Positions 1 through 5,647 of a stretch of DNA of 5,676 nt are shown here, piece by piece. The DNA is taken from NCBI GenBank assembly GCA_002849045.2, contig NCRO01000450.1:1-5676 (forward strand). The letters are read 5' to 3'. Numbering within the stretch: position 1 is the first letter of the stretch; every line of letters begins with the position of its first letter. The notes below the pieces were generated by a model, which ran no database searches, was not told the origin of the DNA, and saw only the letters and a list, made by a program, of their open reading frames with translations. A program made the position numbers and the translations under genes. The stretch is from Candidatus Sediminicultor secundus. GTDB taxonomy: Bacteria > Atribacterota > JS1 > SB-45 > 34-128.

Positions 1-36
1 TTAGCGGCCCTTGTTTAACTATAGTCTTTATGTTTT

Positions 37-113
37 TGTAGGGGCACAATGCATTGTGCCCTTTATTTCTTTGTCTTTTGGTTTTTGTGGGCACGATGCA
101 TCGTGCCCCTACA
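37..113. repeat. Paired-palindrome (MITE/REP-like) element, copy 1
   Basis: A 77-bp element whose 25-bp ends are inverted repeats of each other with 23 of 25 positions matching (37-61 against 89-113). The outer edges read TGTAGGGGC and GCCCCTACA. Each end is also a perfect 20-bp palindrome on its own (42-61 and 89-108). The left arm has the core ACAATGCATTGT and the right arm ACGATGCATCGT, so the two differences are compensating and both arms can still fold. The 27-base centre is T-rich and contains TTGTCTTTTG, which is also found in copy 2. There is no coding capacity, so any movement would need an enzyme supplied elsewhere. The mobile-element interpretation is inference; the repeat structure is directly visible. 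Confidence 0.85.
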
Positions 114-130
114 CTTGAATTCTAATTTTC

Positions 131-155
131 TTCACGCGATACTCGATACGAATTA
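131..155. repeat. CTCGATAC microrepeat, copy A
   Basis: This stretch contains ACTCGATACGAATTA at 141-155, an exact 15-base match to 5224-5238 just upstream of murJ and in the same orientation. The CTCGATAC core is also the unit of the tandem array at 602-640. The preceding ACGCGATA resembles ATGATACGCG near 5461. The function is unknown; it is one of several small modules that recur in both spacers. Confidence 0.6.
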
Positions 156-156
156 A

Positions 157-218
157 GCTTCTGAATTCTTTTTTCTGATTTCTATTCTCTTAACCAGGCA
201 ACCAACCGACTAACTAGT
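157..218. repeat. CTTCTGAATTCT / CTTAACC composite repeat, copy A
   Basis: GCTTCTGAATTCT (157-169) is followed by a pyrimidine-rich stretch and then a CTTAACCAGG block (189-218) built from repeated AACC and TAAC units. The same pair of blocks occurs in the same order at 445-530 and 5548-5632. This copy is the most diverged, and its middle section is shorter. There is no coding potential. Confidence 0.55.
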
Positions 219-280
219 TCCTAACGGCATACGAAATACTTATTTGTTATCTTGCTTTCACTTGCTGCCCGCATAAAACT

Positions 281-315
281 ATACGCTCTACGCTAAACGC
301 TGTACGCTATACGCT
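281..315. repeat. Heptamer tandem array, five units of NNACGCT
   Basis: Five consecutive 7-bp units in exact register: ATACGCT, CTACGCT, AAACGCT, GTACGCT and ATACGCT. Only the first two bases of each unit vary; ACGCT is fixed. Two more units of the same type stand at 535-548. A 7-bp period in non-coding DNA could be a slippage product or a set of protein-binding sites; the sequence does not decide between them. Confidence 0.8.
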
Positions 316-394
316 AACTTTGCTCCTGGATTCTTTCTTCCTAATTTTAAGTTTTAAGCTATGGTTTTGCGCTTTTCGTTTTTCGCTAAACAAT

Positions 395-431
395 GAGATT
401 GCCACACTCCCTGCGGTCGTTCGCAATGACA
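395..431. repeat. GAGATTGC...GCAATGACA interspersed element, copy 1
   Basis: A 37-bp element starting GAGATTGCC and ending TCGCAATGACA, with inverted ATTGC/GCAAT near its ends (398-402 and 423-427). From memory, elements of this shape are dispersed in spacers of many unrelated bacterial genomes; this was not searched. A longer, diverged copy lies at 5481-5534. In both places the element runs directly into the CTTCTGAATTCTG block. Confidence 0.65.
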
Positions 432-444
432 TTTCTGTTGTTTT

Positions 445-530
445 ATTCTGACTTCTGAATTCTGTCTCCTGACTACTGAATTCTATTTACTTAACCAGCT
501 AACCAGGTAACTAACTAACCAACTAACTAA
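445..530. repeat. CTTCTGAATTCTG / CTTAACC composite repeat, copy B
   Basis: The first 40 bases (445-484) match 5548-5587 at 35 of 40 positions without gaps. This part itself holds two related halves, ACTTCTGAATTCT and ACTACTGAATTCT. It continues into a CTTAACC block (490-530) of repeated TAACC and TAACT units. The match extends leftward through the spacer to the GAGATTGC element, so 423-484 and 5526-5587 form one 62-bp ungapped homologous segment (51 of 62 identical by my count). Confidence 0.75.
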
Positions 531-534
531 GTAT

Positions 535-548
535 AAACGCTATACGCT
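535..548. repeat. Two further NNACGCT heptamers
   Basis: AAACGCT followed directly by ATACGCT, the same units and register as the five-unit array at 281-315. They lie between the CTTAACC block and the lone palindrome arm. Confidence 0.6.
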
Positions 549-552
549 ATCA

Positions 553-575
553 GGGCGTATGCAATACGCCCCTAC
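553..575. repeat. Lone palindrome arm of the GCCCCTAC family
   Basis: GGGCGTAT (553-560) and ATACGCCC (564-571) form an 8-bp perfect inverted repeat around GCA and are followed by CTAC. The outer framework, GGGC to GCCCCTAC, equals the right arm of the paired elements at 37-113 and 5321-5437, but the core is different and still self-complementary. No left arm is evident nearby, so this is a single arm or a remnant. It lies about 75 bp past the hemW stop codon and could fold in the 3' end of the operon transcript. On the minus strand no T-run follows it, so it is not a canonical terminator for the operon. Confidence 0.65.
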
Positions 576-601
576 TTTTTCTCCTTTGTTTTCTTTACTA
601 T

Positions 602-640
602 ATACTCGATACACGATACTCGATACACGATACTCGATAC
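602..640. repeat. 14-bp tandem repeat, about 2.7 units
   Basis: Two full exact copies of TACTCGATACACGA (603-616 and 617-630), then a third copy cut after ten bases (631-640). The array ends 8 bases before the hemW stop codon on the genomic map, so it would be the first transcribed sequence after hemW. The CTCGATAC core recurs at 143-149 and 5226-5232. Exact unit identity suggests recent slippage expansion. Confidence 0.85.
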
Positions 641-648
641 TGTTTTAT

Positions 649-1785
649 TCAATCAACAAATTCCCTAAAAACAGTATTAGCCAGAAAAACACCCTTCTTG
701 GTTAATTTTATTCTATAATTATCTTTTTGTAATAGTCTTAAATTGACCAATTTTTTGATCTGCTCAGGGAAAATATCATTAAGGCTAACTCCAAATCTTG
801 TCTTGAATATTTTGTAACCTACTCCATCTTTGGTCCTTAAACCTAAAATTACAGTTTCTATCATTCTTTTTCTTAAAGATAATTTTTCTCCATTGTCTAC
901 AGGTAATTTACCGCTCATTATTTCTTTTATATATCTTGCCGGGTTTTCATAATTCATATATCGATATCCTTTTATGAAAGAATATGCTCCTGCTCCTATT
1001 CCTAAATACGGTTTATTTTGCCAATAAATTAGGTTATGCGTCGATCTCTTATAAGGACGGGCAAAATTTGCTATCTCATAGTGCTCAAAACCACTTTCTT
1101 CTAAATAATTTATTGCCCAGTTATACATATTATATTCTACATCTTCAGTAGGTAGCTTTAATTTGCCTCTTTTGTATTTTTTATAATATTCTGTTCCCTT
1201 TTTTATGGTCAGGTTGTATAGGGATAAGTGGTCTGGTTTCAAGGAAACAGCTTTTTTCAATGTAATTTGAAGGTCTTTAGTGGTTTGTTCAGGGAGAGCA
1301 AACATAATATCTATATTGATATTACTAAATCCTTTCTCTCGAGCTAAATAATATGAATCAATAATATCTTGTGTATTATGTATTCTACCTAATTTTTTTA
1401 AAAATATATTATTAAAACTCTGGGCTCCTAAACTTAATCTGTTTATTCCCGATTCAATTAGTAACCTTAATTTCTCACCATCTAATGTCCCCGGATTCAC
1501 TTCTATGGTTATTTCCGCATCTTTATCAATCGTAAACTTGTCCTTACAAAATTCTAATATATTATAAATTTGAACTCCCGATAAAATAGTGGGAGTACCG
1601 CCGCCCAAATAAATAGTCTTTATACTGTTCTTTTTTAATTTTTGAGAATAAGCAGTTATCTCCTGATATAAAGCGGAAATGTAGGAAGAAATTTGATTAT
1701 CTTCTTTCAATTGGTAGGAATTGAAGTCACAGTAAGGACATTTTGATATACAAAAAGGGAAATGTAGATATAATCCTAATTCCAT
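649..1785 (-). CDS. hemW: HemW, radical-SAM haem chaperone (HemN-like)
   Basis: A 378-residue protein, the normal length for HemW. Residues 12-19 carry the CxxxCxxC cluster motif (C12, C16, C19), which binds the 4Fe-4S cluster that cleaves S-adenosylmethionine. Next come GGGTPT (61-66), EVNPGT (95-100), LSLGAQSF (117-124), IDIMFALPEQT (158-168), YEIANFARP (236-244) and the stretch HNLIYWQN with GIGAGAYSF (250-270), all characteristic of the family; a C-terminal HemW-type domain follows. Two residues after C19 is phenylalanine (F21), where true oxygen-independent coproporphyrinogen dehydrogenase (HemN) has a fourth cysteine. This favours HemW, which binds haem and is thought to deliver it to respiratory enzymes; such genes are often mislabelled as coproporphyrinogen oxidase. 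The start is fixed by a strong AGGTGAT site. It is the last gene of the operon, 14 nt after lepA. The protein is cytosolic or membrane-associated. The haem chaperone role is inferred from the family. Confidence 0.93.
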   Translation of the reverse strand: MELGLYLHFPFCISKCPYCDFNSYQLKEDNQISSYISALYQEITAYSQKLKKNSIKTIYLGGGTPTILSGVQIYNILEFCKDKFTIDKDAEITIEVNPGTLDGEKLRLLIESGINRLSLGAQSFNNIFLKKLGRIHNTQDIIDSYYLAREKGFSNINIDIMFALPEQTTKDLQITLKKAVSLKPDHLSLYNLTIKKGTEYYKKYKRGKLKLPTEDVEYNMYNWAINYLEESGFEHYEIANFARPYKRSTHNLIYWQNKPYLGIGAGAYSFIKGYRYMNYENPARYIKEIMSGKLPVDNGEKLSLRKRMIETVILGLRTKDGVGYKIFKTRFGVSLNDIFPEQIKKLVNLRLLQKDNYRIKLTKKGVFLANTVFREFVD

Positions 1786-1790
1786 TAATT

Positions 1791-1797
1791 ATCACCT
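1791..1797 (-). promoter_or_regulatory. Ribosome binding site of hemW
   Basis: On the minus strand AGGTGAT stands six bases before the ATG, a close match to the 16S rRNA 3'-end complement. It lies in the 14-nt gap immediately after the lepA stop codon, so ribosomes ending lepA could reload on hemW. Confidence 0.8.
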
Positions 1798-1799
1798 AA

Positions 1800-3611
1800 T
1801 TAAATTTTTAATATCCCTAAAAATGCTTCTTGTGGAATTTCCACCTTTCCAACTTTTTTCATTCTTTTTTTCCCGGCTTTTTGTTTTTCCAACAGCTTTC
1901 TTTTGCGGGTAATATCTCCCCCGTAACATTTGGCTGTTACATCTTTCTTTAATGCTTTTATGGTTTCTCGAGCAATAATATTTCCTTCAACTGTGGCTTG
2001 CAAGGGAACTTCATACATGTGACGAGGAATAATCTCCTTTAATTTTTCTACTATCTTCCTTGCCCGCGTATATGCCTTATCTTTATGTACGACAAAAGAT
2101 AGAGCGTCTACTAACTCATGATTAACCAATATATCGACTTTTGCCAATTCGGAGGGCTGATAACCTATAAGTTCGTAATCTAGCGAAGCATATCCGCTGC
2201 TTATTGATTTCAATTTATCATAGAAATCTAAAATAATTTCATTTAAGGGGAGCTCGTAATCTAATCTTAATATCTTTTCGTCGATGTATTCCATATTTTT
2301 AAAGCTTCCTCTTCTTTCCTGAACCAAATCCATAATTCCGCCAATACACTTACTGGGAGTAATGATATTTACTTTTACATAAGGTTCTTCGATCTTTTCA
2401 ATATCATTTTTTGAAGGAAAAGAGGAAGGATTGCTTATTTTTACCACTTCCCCATTTTTTTTAGTTACTTGATACATTACGCTCGGTGTAGTTGCGATTA
2501 AACCTAAATCATATTCTCTTTCCAATCTTTCCTGAATAATCTCCATATGTAATAACCCTAAAAATCCACACCTAAAACCAAAACCTAAAGCTTCTGATGT
2601 TTCAGGTTCACTAAAAAGAGAGGAGTCATTTAATTTAAGTTTCTCCAGGGCAATCTTAAGATTTTCATATTCCTTATTATCAATAGGATAGATACTGCAA
2701 AAGACCAAAGGTGTAACCTTTTTATATCCGGGAAGATTTTCTCGGGCAAGGTTGGAAGCATCAGTAATAGTATCACCTACTCGAGTATCTTTAATATTTT
2801 TAAATCCGGCTATTATATACCCTACTTCCCCGGCAGTAAGTTTTTTTATAGGCTGCATCTTAGGACGAAAAATTCCTATTTCTGCAACTTCATATTTTAT
2901 ATTATTGGACATAGTTTGAATAACCATACCTGGCTTTATTACACCATCTACTACCTTAACATAGACAATTGTTCCTTTGTATGGATTGTAGACTGAGTCG
3001 AATATAAGTGCTCTTAAAGGCAGGTTCGAACTCCCTTTTGGTATTGGAATTTTGCTTACTATTGCTTCTAAAATATCAGAAGTACCAATTCCTTCTTTGG
3101 CACTTGCTAAAATTATTTCCTCTTCTTTTATTTCTGAAATATTTTTTACTTCTTGAATAACTCTATCGGGATTTGCAGAAGTAAGATCTATTTTATTAAT
3201 TATCGGAATTATTTTTAATTTGTTTTTTAATGCTAAATTAATATTAGCTATGGTTTGTGCCTGAACACCTTGAGATGCATCAACGATTAACAGAGCACCC
3301 TCACATGCCGCAAGACTACGAGATACTTCGTATGAAAAATCAACATGTCCGGGGGTATCAATTAAATTTAAAATGTATTCTTTTCCGTCTTTAGAGTGAT
3401 AGTACAACCTTACTGCTTTTGATTTAATAGTTATCCCCTTTTCTCTTTCTAAATCCATATCGTCTAATATCTGCTCTCTTTTTTCTCTCTCTGAAATTGT
3501 TCCGGTGTATTCTAATAATCTATCAGCTATGGTTGATTTTCCGTGATCAATATGAGCAATTATAGAAAAATTTCTGATATTCTCAATGTTGCAATGATAA
3601 TCTTTTACCAT
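1800..3611 (-). CDS. lepA: LepA, elongation factor 4 (translational GTPase)
   Basis: A 603-residue protein, full length for the family. The GTPase domain has all its motifs: P-loop AHIDHGKST (19-27), switch I REKGITI (56-62), DTPGH (85-89, with the catalytic-type histidine at 89), NKID (139-142) and SAK (170-172). EF-G-like domains II, III and V follow, for example [16 protein letters not shown] (343-358), and then the LepA-specific C-terminal domain with [18 protein letters not shown] (557-574) and [11 protein letters not shown] (591-601). That last domain separates LepA from EF-G and other relatives. LepA binds ribosomes and affects initiation, ribosome assembly or back-translocation; its exact role is still debated. 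It is the middle gene, starting 3 nt after the murJ stop codon and ending 14 nt before hemW. No other in-frame ATG lies between this start and the P-loop. Nothing is truncated. Confidence 0.98.
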   Translation of the reverse strand: MVKDYHCNIENIRNFSIIAHIDHGKSTIADRLLEYTGTISEREKREQILDDMDLEREKGITIKSKAVRLYYHSKDGKEYILNLIDTPGHVDFSYEVSRSLAACEGALLIVDASQGVQAQTIANINLALKNKLKIIPIINKIDLTSANPDRVIQEVKNISEIKEEEIILASAKEGIGTSDILEAIVSKIPIPKGSSNLPLRALIFDSVYNPYKGTIVYVKVVDGVIKPGMVIQTMSNNIKYEVAEIGIFRPKMQPIKKLTAGEVGYIIAGFKNIKDTRVGDTITDASNLARENLPGYKKVTPLVFCSIYPIDNKEYENLKIALEKLKLNDSSLFSEPETSEALGFGFRCGFLGLLHMEIIQERLEREYDLGLIATTPSVMYQVTKKNGEVVKISNPSSFPSKNDIEKIEEPYVKVNIITPSKCIGGIMDLVQERRGSFKNMEYIDEKILRLDYELPLNEIILDFYDKLKSISSGYASLDYELIGYQPSELAKVDILVNHELVDALSFVVHKDKAYTRARKIVEKLKEIIPRHMYEVPLQATVEGNIIARETIKALKKDVTAKCYGGDITRKRKLLEKQKAGKKRMKKVGKVEIPQEAFLGILKI

Positions 3612-3614
3612 TAT

Positions 3615-5183
3615 TTAATCTCTACTCCTTAATATTATTTTTATACTTTGCTTTAAATTTCTAATTTCTTTCACGCCCAGTATATAACTAATAATAAAAT
3701 ATACCAAACCTCCACTAAAAATAGAGGCAGTTACTTGAATAATCTGATTATATTTAATATTTAAGTCTAATATGCTACCCAAATAATTACTAACCAAAAC
3801 ACAACTTATTCCTAAAAATACTGAAGATATAATAATTTTTATTAAAAATGATGCTTGAGATTTTAATTCCATATCCCCGATTTTATCCTGTAAAACTTTT
3901 AATAATATAATCAGATTTAGTATAGCTGCTACTGACGTAGCTAATGCTAAACCGGAATGAGCCAAATATCTAATTAAAATTAAATCTAAAGCAATATTTA
4001 TAAATACTATATAGATTCCGATCTTTACCGGAGTTTTAGTGTCTTTCAAAGCATAAAAAGACATGGTTATTAATCGAACGCAGGCATAAGCAAACAGCCC
4101 TATAGAATAATACAACAAGGCACTTGCAGTCATATTGGTTGCAGCTCTGCTGAATACACCATGTTCGTATATTAAACGAATCAGCGAATCCTTTAATACT
4201 ATTAACCCTACGGCGGAAGGAATAGTGATAAATAATAACATTTTTAAACCAAACAATAATGATTTTTTAAATTCAGGAATATTATTTTTTGCAGTGTATT
4301 TTGCCAGTGTGGGAAAAATAGCGATAGAAATAGCAATTCCAAATGCCCCCAAGGGAAATTGTACTAATCTATTGGAATAATACAAAGCCGAAATACTTCC
4401 ATCAATTAAAGTAGAAGCAATTGTCCTATCCACTACAACATTAATCTGGGTAATAGCCAGGCCAATCATGACAGGTAATAATAGTTTTAATAATTTTTTT
4501 ACTCCGGGATCCTTAAAATCTACGGTAAATCTATATTTTAATTTTTTCTTTATTAATACCGGGGTTTGTACTAATGCCTGACAAATACCTCCTAAAATTA
4601 CTCCTAAAGCTATACTATATATGCCATATTTATAACTTAAAGTAATGGCAAAAATAATAACAGAAATATTTAACATAGCCGGCGCTAAGGCAGGTATCAA
4701 AAAATGATTATAAGAATTCAATATAGCCATAAATAAAGCAGCAACTGCCACGAAACCAATATAGGGGAATATGATTCTGGTTAAGTTTACCGCTAATTCA
4801 TATTTATATATGTTGCTTTTAAAACCAATTGCAATTATATTAATTAATAAAGGTGCTGCCCAAATTCCTAAAAATACAACTATTATTAAAATTAAAATCA
4901 GTATGTTTAATACATTGTTGGCAAAATATTCTGCTTTTTTTCTATCGTGATTAGTTAAATACTCTGCAAAAATAGGTATGAAAGCTGAGTTTAAAGCACC
5001 CTCTCCTAAAAAGGTCCTTAGTAAATTAGGAATCATGAAGGCGATAAAAAAGGCATCGGTTTCAATCCCTGCTCCAAATCTGTTTGAAATCACTATTTCT
5101 CTACCCAAACCTAATATTCTACAAAATATAGTGGCAATTATTACTATTCCTGCATACTTAGCAATTTTATATTTTGTTTCCAT
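3615..5183 (-). CDS. murJ: MurJ (MviN), lipid II flippase
   Basis: A 522-residue, very hydrophobic membrane protein of the MOP exporter superfamily, with the length and hydrophobic pattern expected for 14 transmembrane helices. It should flip lipid-linked peptidoglycan precursor across the cytoplasmic membrane. The N-terminus has the family signature: RILGLGRE (22-29), FGAG (36-39), TDAFF (42-46), IPNLLR (51-56) and EGALNSAFIPIF (61-72). Aligned by eye to E. coli MurJ, the functionally important R18, R24, D39, R52 and R270 correspond to R22, R28, D43, R56 and R272 here, all present. NRLVQFPLGAFGIAIS (271-286) and YEHGVFS (339-345) are further family segments. The start is secure: an in-frame TAG lies 33 nt upstream with no alternative start codon between. 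It is the first gene of the operon. A general MOP transporter is unlikely given the conserved arginines. Confidence 0.96.
   Translation of the reverse strand: METKYKIAKYAGIVIIATIFCRILGLGREIVISNRFGAGIETDAFFIAFMIPNLLRTFLGEGALNSAFIPIFAEYLTNHDRKKAEYFANNVLNILILILIIVVFLGIWAAPLLINIIAIGFKSNIYKYELAVNLTRIIFPYIGFVAVAALFMAILNSYNHFLIPALAPAMLNISVIIFAITLSYKYGIYSIALGVILGGICQALVQTPVLIKKKLKYRFTVDFKDPGVKKLLKLLLPVMIGLAITQINVVVDRTIASTLIDGSISALYYSNRLVQFPLGAFGIAISIAIFPTLAKYTAKNNIPEFKKSLLFGLKMLLFITIPSAVGLIVLKDSLIRLIYEHGVFSRAATNMTASALLYYSIGLFAYACVRLITMSFYALKDTKTPVKIGIYIVFINIALDLILIRYLAHSGLALATSVAAILNLIILLKVLQDKIGDMELKSQASFLIKIIISSVFLGISCVLVSNYLGSILDLNIKYNQIIQVTASIFSGGLVYFIISYILGVKEIRNLKQSIKIILRSRD
3625..3630 (-). promoter_or_regulatory. 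Ribosome binding site of lepA, inside murJ
   Basis: AAGGAG on the minus strand lies within the final codons of murJ (the Leu-Arg-Ser part of its C-terminus). There are 13 bases between it and the lepA ATG, slightly longer than ideal. With a 3-nt gap between the genes, this placement implies that translation of lepA is coupled to that of murJ. Confidence 0.65.
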
Positions 5184-5194
5184 TTTCTTTTTTG

Positions 5195-5200
5195 CTTCCT
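5195..5200 (-). promoter_or_regulatory. Ribosome binding site of murJ
   Basis: AGGAAG on the minus strand with an A-rich 11-base spacer before the ATG. It is a moderate match to the consensus. I found no convincing promoter upstream; the spacer there is occupied by repeats. Confidence 0.5.
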
Positions 5201-5220
5201 GTCTTTTATTTTCCTAACAC

Positions 5221-5238
5221 GACACTCGATACGAATTA
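5221..5238. repeat. CTCGATAC microrepeat, copy B
   Basis: ACTCGATACGAATTA (5224-5238) is identical to 141-155 and in the same orientation. It lies about 40 bp upstream of the murJ start codon, within the likely 5' leader. Confidence 0.6.
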
Positions 5239-5267
5239 GTCGTTAGTGAATAGTAAATAGTCGTTAG
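5237..5267. repeat. TAGTCGTTAG direct repeat pair
   Basis: Two exact 10-base copies (5237-5246 and 5258-5267), 21 bp apart start to start, separated by TGAATAGTAAA. A 21-bp spacing is two helical turns, so paired binding sites for a regulator of murJ are conceivable. A simple repeat remnant is at least as likely. Confidence 0.5.
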
Positions 5268-5320
5268 CAGGACAAGGAGACGAGTTTGTCTGCCCATGAC
5301 GTTACTATATTCTTTGTGAT

Positions 5321-5437
5321 TTTGTAGGGGCACAATGAATTGTGCCCTTCCTGTTTTATTGTCTTTTGTTTACCCTGCTAAGTGAGTATCTACTAAGCAG
5401 GGTTTACCTTGGGCACGATGCATCGTGCCCCTACAAA
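5321..5437. repeat. Paired-palindrome (MITE/REP-like) element, copy 2
   Basis: A 117-bp element with 27-bp terminal inverted repeats (5321-5347 against 5411-5437; 24 of 27 match), edges TTTGTAGGGGC and GCCCCTACAAA. The left arm core is ACAATGAATTGT (palindrome broken only at the two central bases) and the right arm core is ACGATGCATCGT (perfect). As in copy 1, the left arm carries the A/T version and the right arm the G/C version, so both copies lie in the same orientation. The interior shares TTGTCTTTTG (5359-5368) with copy 1 (71-80). It is longer than copy 1 because a separate hairpin module sits between that sequence and the right arm. It lies upstream of murJ. Confidence 0.85.
5372..5403. 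repeat. Hairpin nested inside paired-palindrome copy 2
   Basis: ACCCTGCTAAGT (5372-5383) and ACTAAGCAGGGT (5392-5403) are complementary at 11 of 12 positions around an 8-base loop. The module replaces the short GTTTTTGT link that copy 1 has at the same place, and it accounts for the roughly 36-bp length difference between the two copies. Confidence 0.75.
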
Positions 5438-5480
5438 CTACTCATTACTATTTTCTTTACATGATACGCGGTAAGAAACC

Positions 5481-5534
5481 GAGATTGCTTCCCCTACTTT
5501 CGCGAGGGCAGGTTTACTTTGTTCCGTAATGACA
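5481..5534. repeat. GAGATTGC...AATGACA interspersed element, copy 2
   Basis: Begins GAGATTGCTTCC and ends CCGTAATGACA, the same framework as 395-431, but is 54 bp long with an unrelated middle. The middle contains CCCCTAC (5491-5497), which is also the edge sequence of the paired-palindrome family, so the copy may have been altered by insertion or recombination with that family. It is followed by the CTTCTGAATTCTG block, as in copy 1. Confidence 0.5.
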
Positions 5535-5547
5535 TTTTTATTTCTTC

Positions 5548-5632
5548 ATTCTGGCTTCTGAATTCTGTCACCTGTCTTCTGACTTCTTATTTTCTTAACC
5601 GGGTAACCGGTAAACTGGCTAACCGAGTAACA
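5548..5632. repeat. CTTCTGAATTCTG / CTTAACC composite repeat, copy C
   Basis: Positions 5548-5587 match 445-484 at 35 of 40 bases, followed after a one-base offset by a CTTAACCGGGTAACCGG block (5594-5632) corresponding to 490-530. The CTTAACC block here is richer in CCGG than copy B, showing that it diverges faster than the preceding block. Confidence 0.7.
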
Positions 5633-5647
5633 AACTTCACTATATAC

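Larger units (their letters stand above)
1..648. other. Gene-free, repeat-rich spacer downstream of hemW
   Basis: I see no convincing coding region on either strand in these 648 bases: no sizeable open frame and no recognisable protein. The stretch is a patchwork of short repeats, each listed separately: a paired-palindrome element, CTCGATAC microrepeats, CTTCTGAATTCTG and CTTAACC blocks, a heptamer array, a GAGATTGC element and a lone palindrome arm. It lies 3' of the operon. Its base composition is visibly less AT-rich and more patterned than the genes. The first 36 bases hold nothing I can name. Confidence 0.8.
5184..5647. other. Gene-free, repeat-rich spacer upstream of murJ
   Basis: No credible coding region on either strand. 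This spacer must hold the operon promoter unless transcription enters from beyond the contig, but no clear -35/-10 pair is visible. It contains, in order, a CTCGATAC microrepeat, a pair of TAGTCGTTAG direct repeats, a paired-palindrome element with a nested hairpin, a GAGATTGC element, and the CTTCTGAATTCTG and CTTAACC blocks. Most of these also occur in the spacer downstream of hemW. Confidence 0.75.

Noticed and set aside
42..75. Rho-independent terminator on the plus strand
   Set aside because: The palindrome is followed by a T-rich stretch, but no plus-strand gene is visible upstream and the palindrome is explained as an arm of the repeat element. A gene beyond the left edge cannot be excluded.
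553..571. Rho-independent terminator for the operon
   Set aside because: The stem is good, but on the minus strand it is followed by CTGATAGCG rather than a T-run. The T-rich side lies on the plus strand, where no gene precedes it.
602..640. CRISPR-like repeat array
   Set aside because: The units are 14 bp, directly adjacent and without spacers. The 7-bp array at 281-315 fails for the same reason, and no cas gene is present.
1..648. A degraded gene or small RNA gene in the left spacer
   Set aside because: No tRNA-like cloverleaf, no protein-like frame and no decayed transposase could be recognised; the sequence is accounted for mainly by short repeats.
4135..4380. Open frame of 81 codons on the plus strand
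   Set aside because: It lies wholly antisense inside murJ, whose protein is clearly conserved; it has no recognisable domain. It is a shadow frame.
4978..5217. Open frame of 79 codons on the plus strand
   Set aside because: Mostly antisense to the conserved N-terminus of murJ, with no recognisable protein features. It is a shadow frame.
5304..5335. Possible murJ promoter (TATAGT with TTGTGC upstream, minus strand)
   Set aside because: The spacer is 20 bp, the -35 match is poor, and the -35 part lies within the repeat element. Not good enough to list as a promoter.
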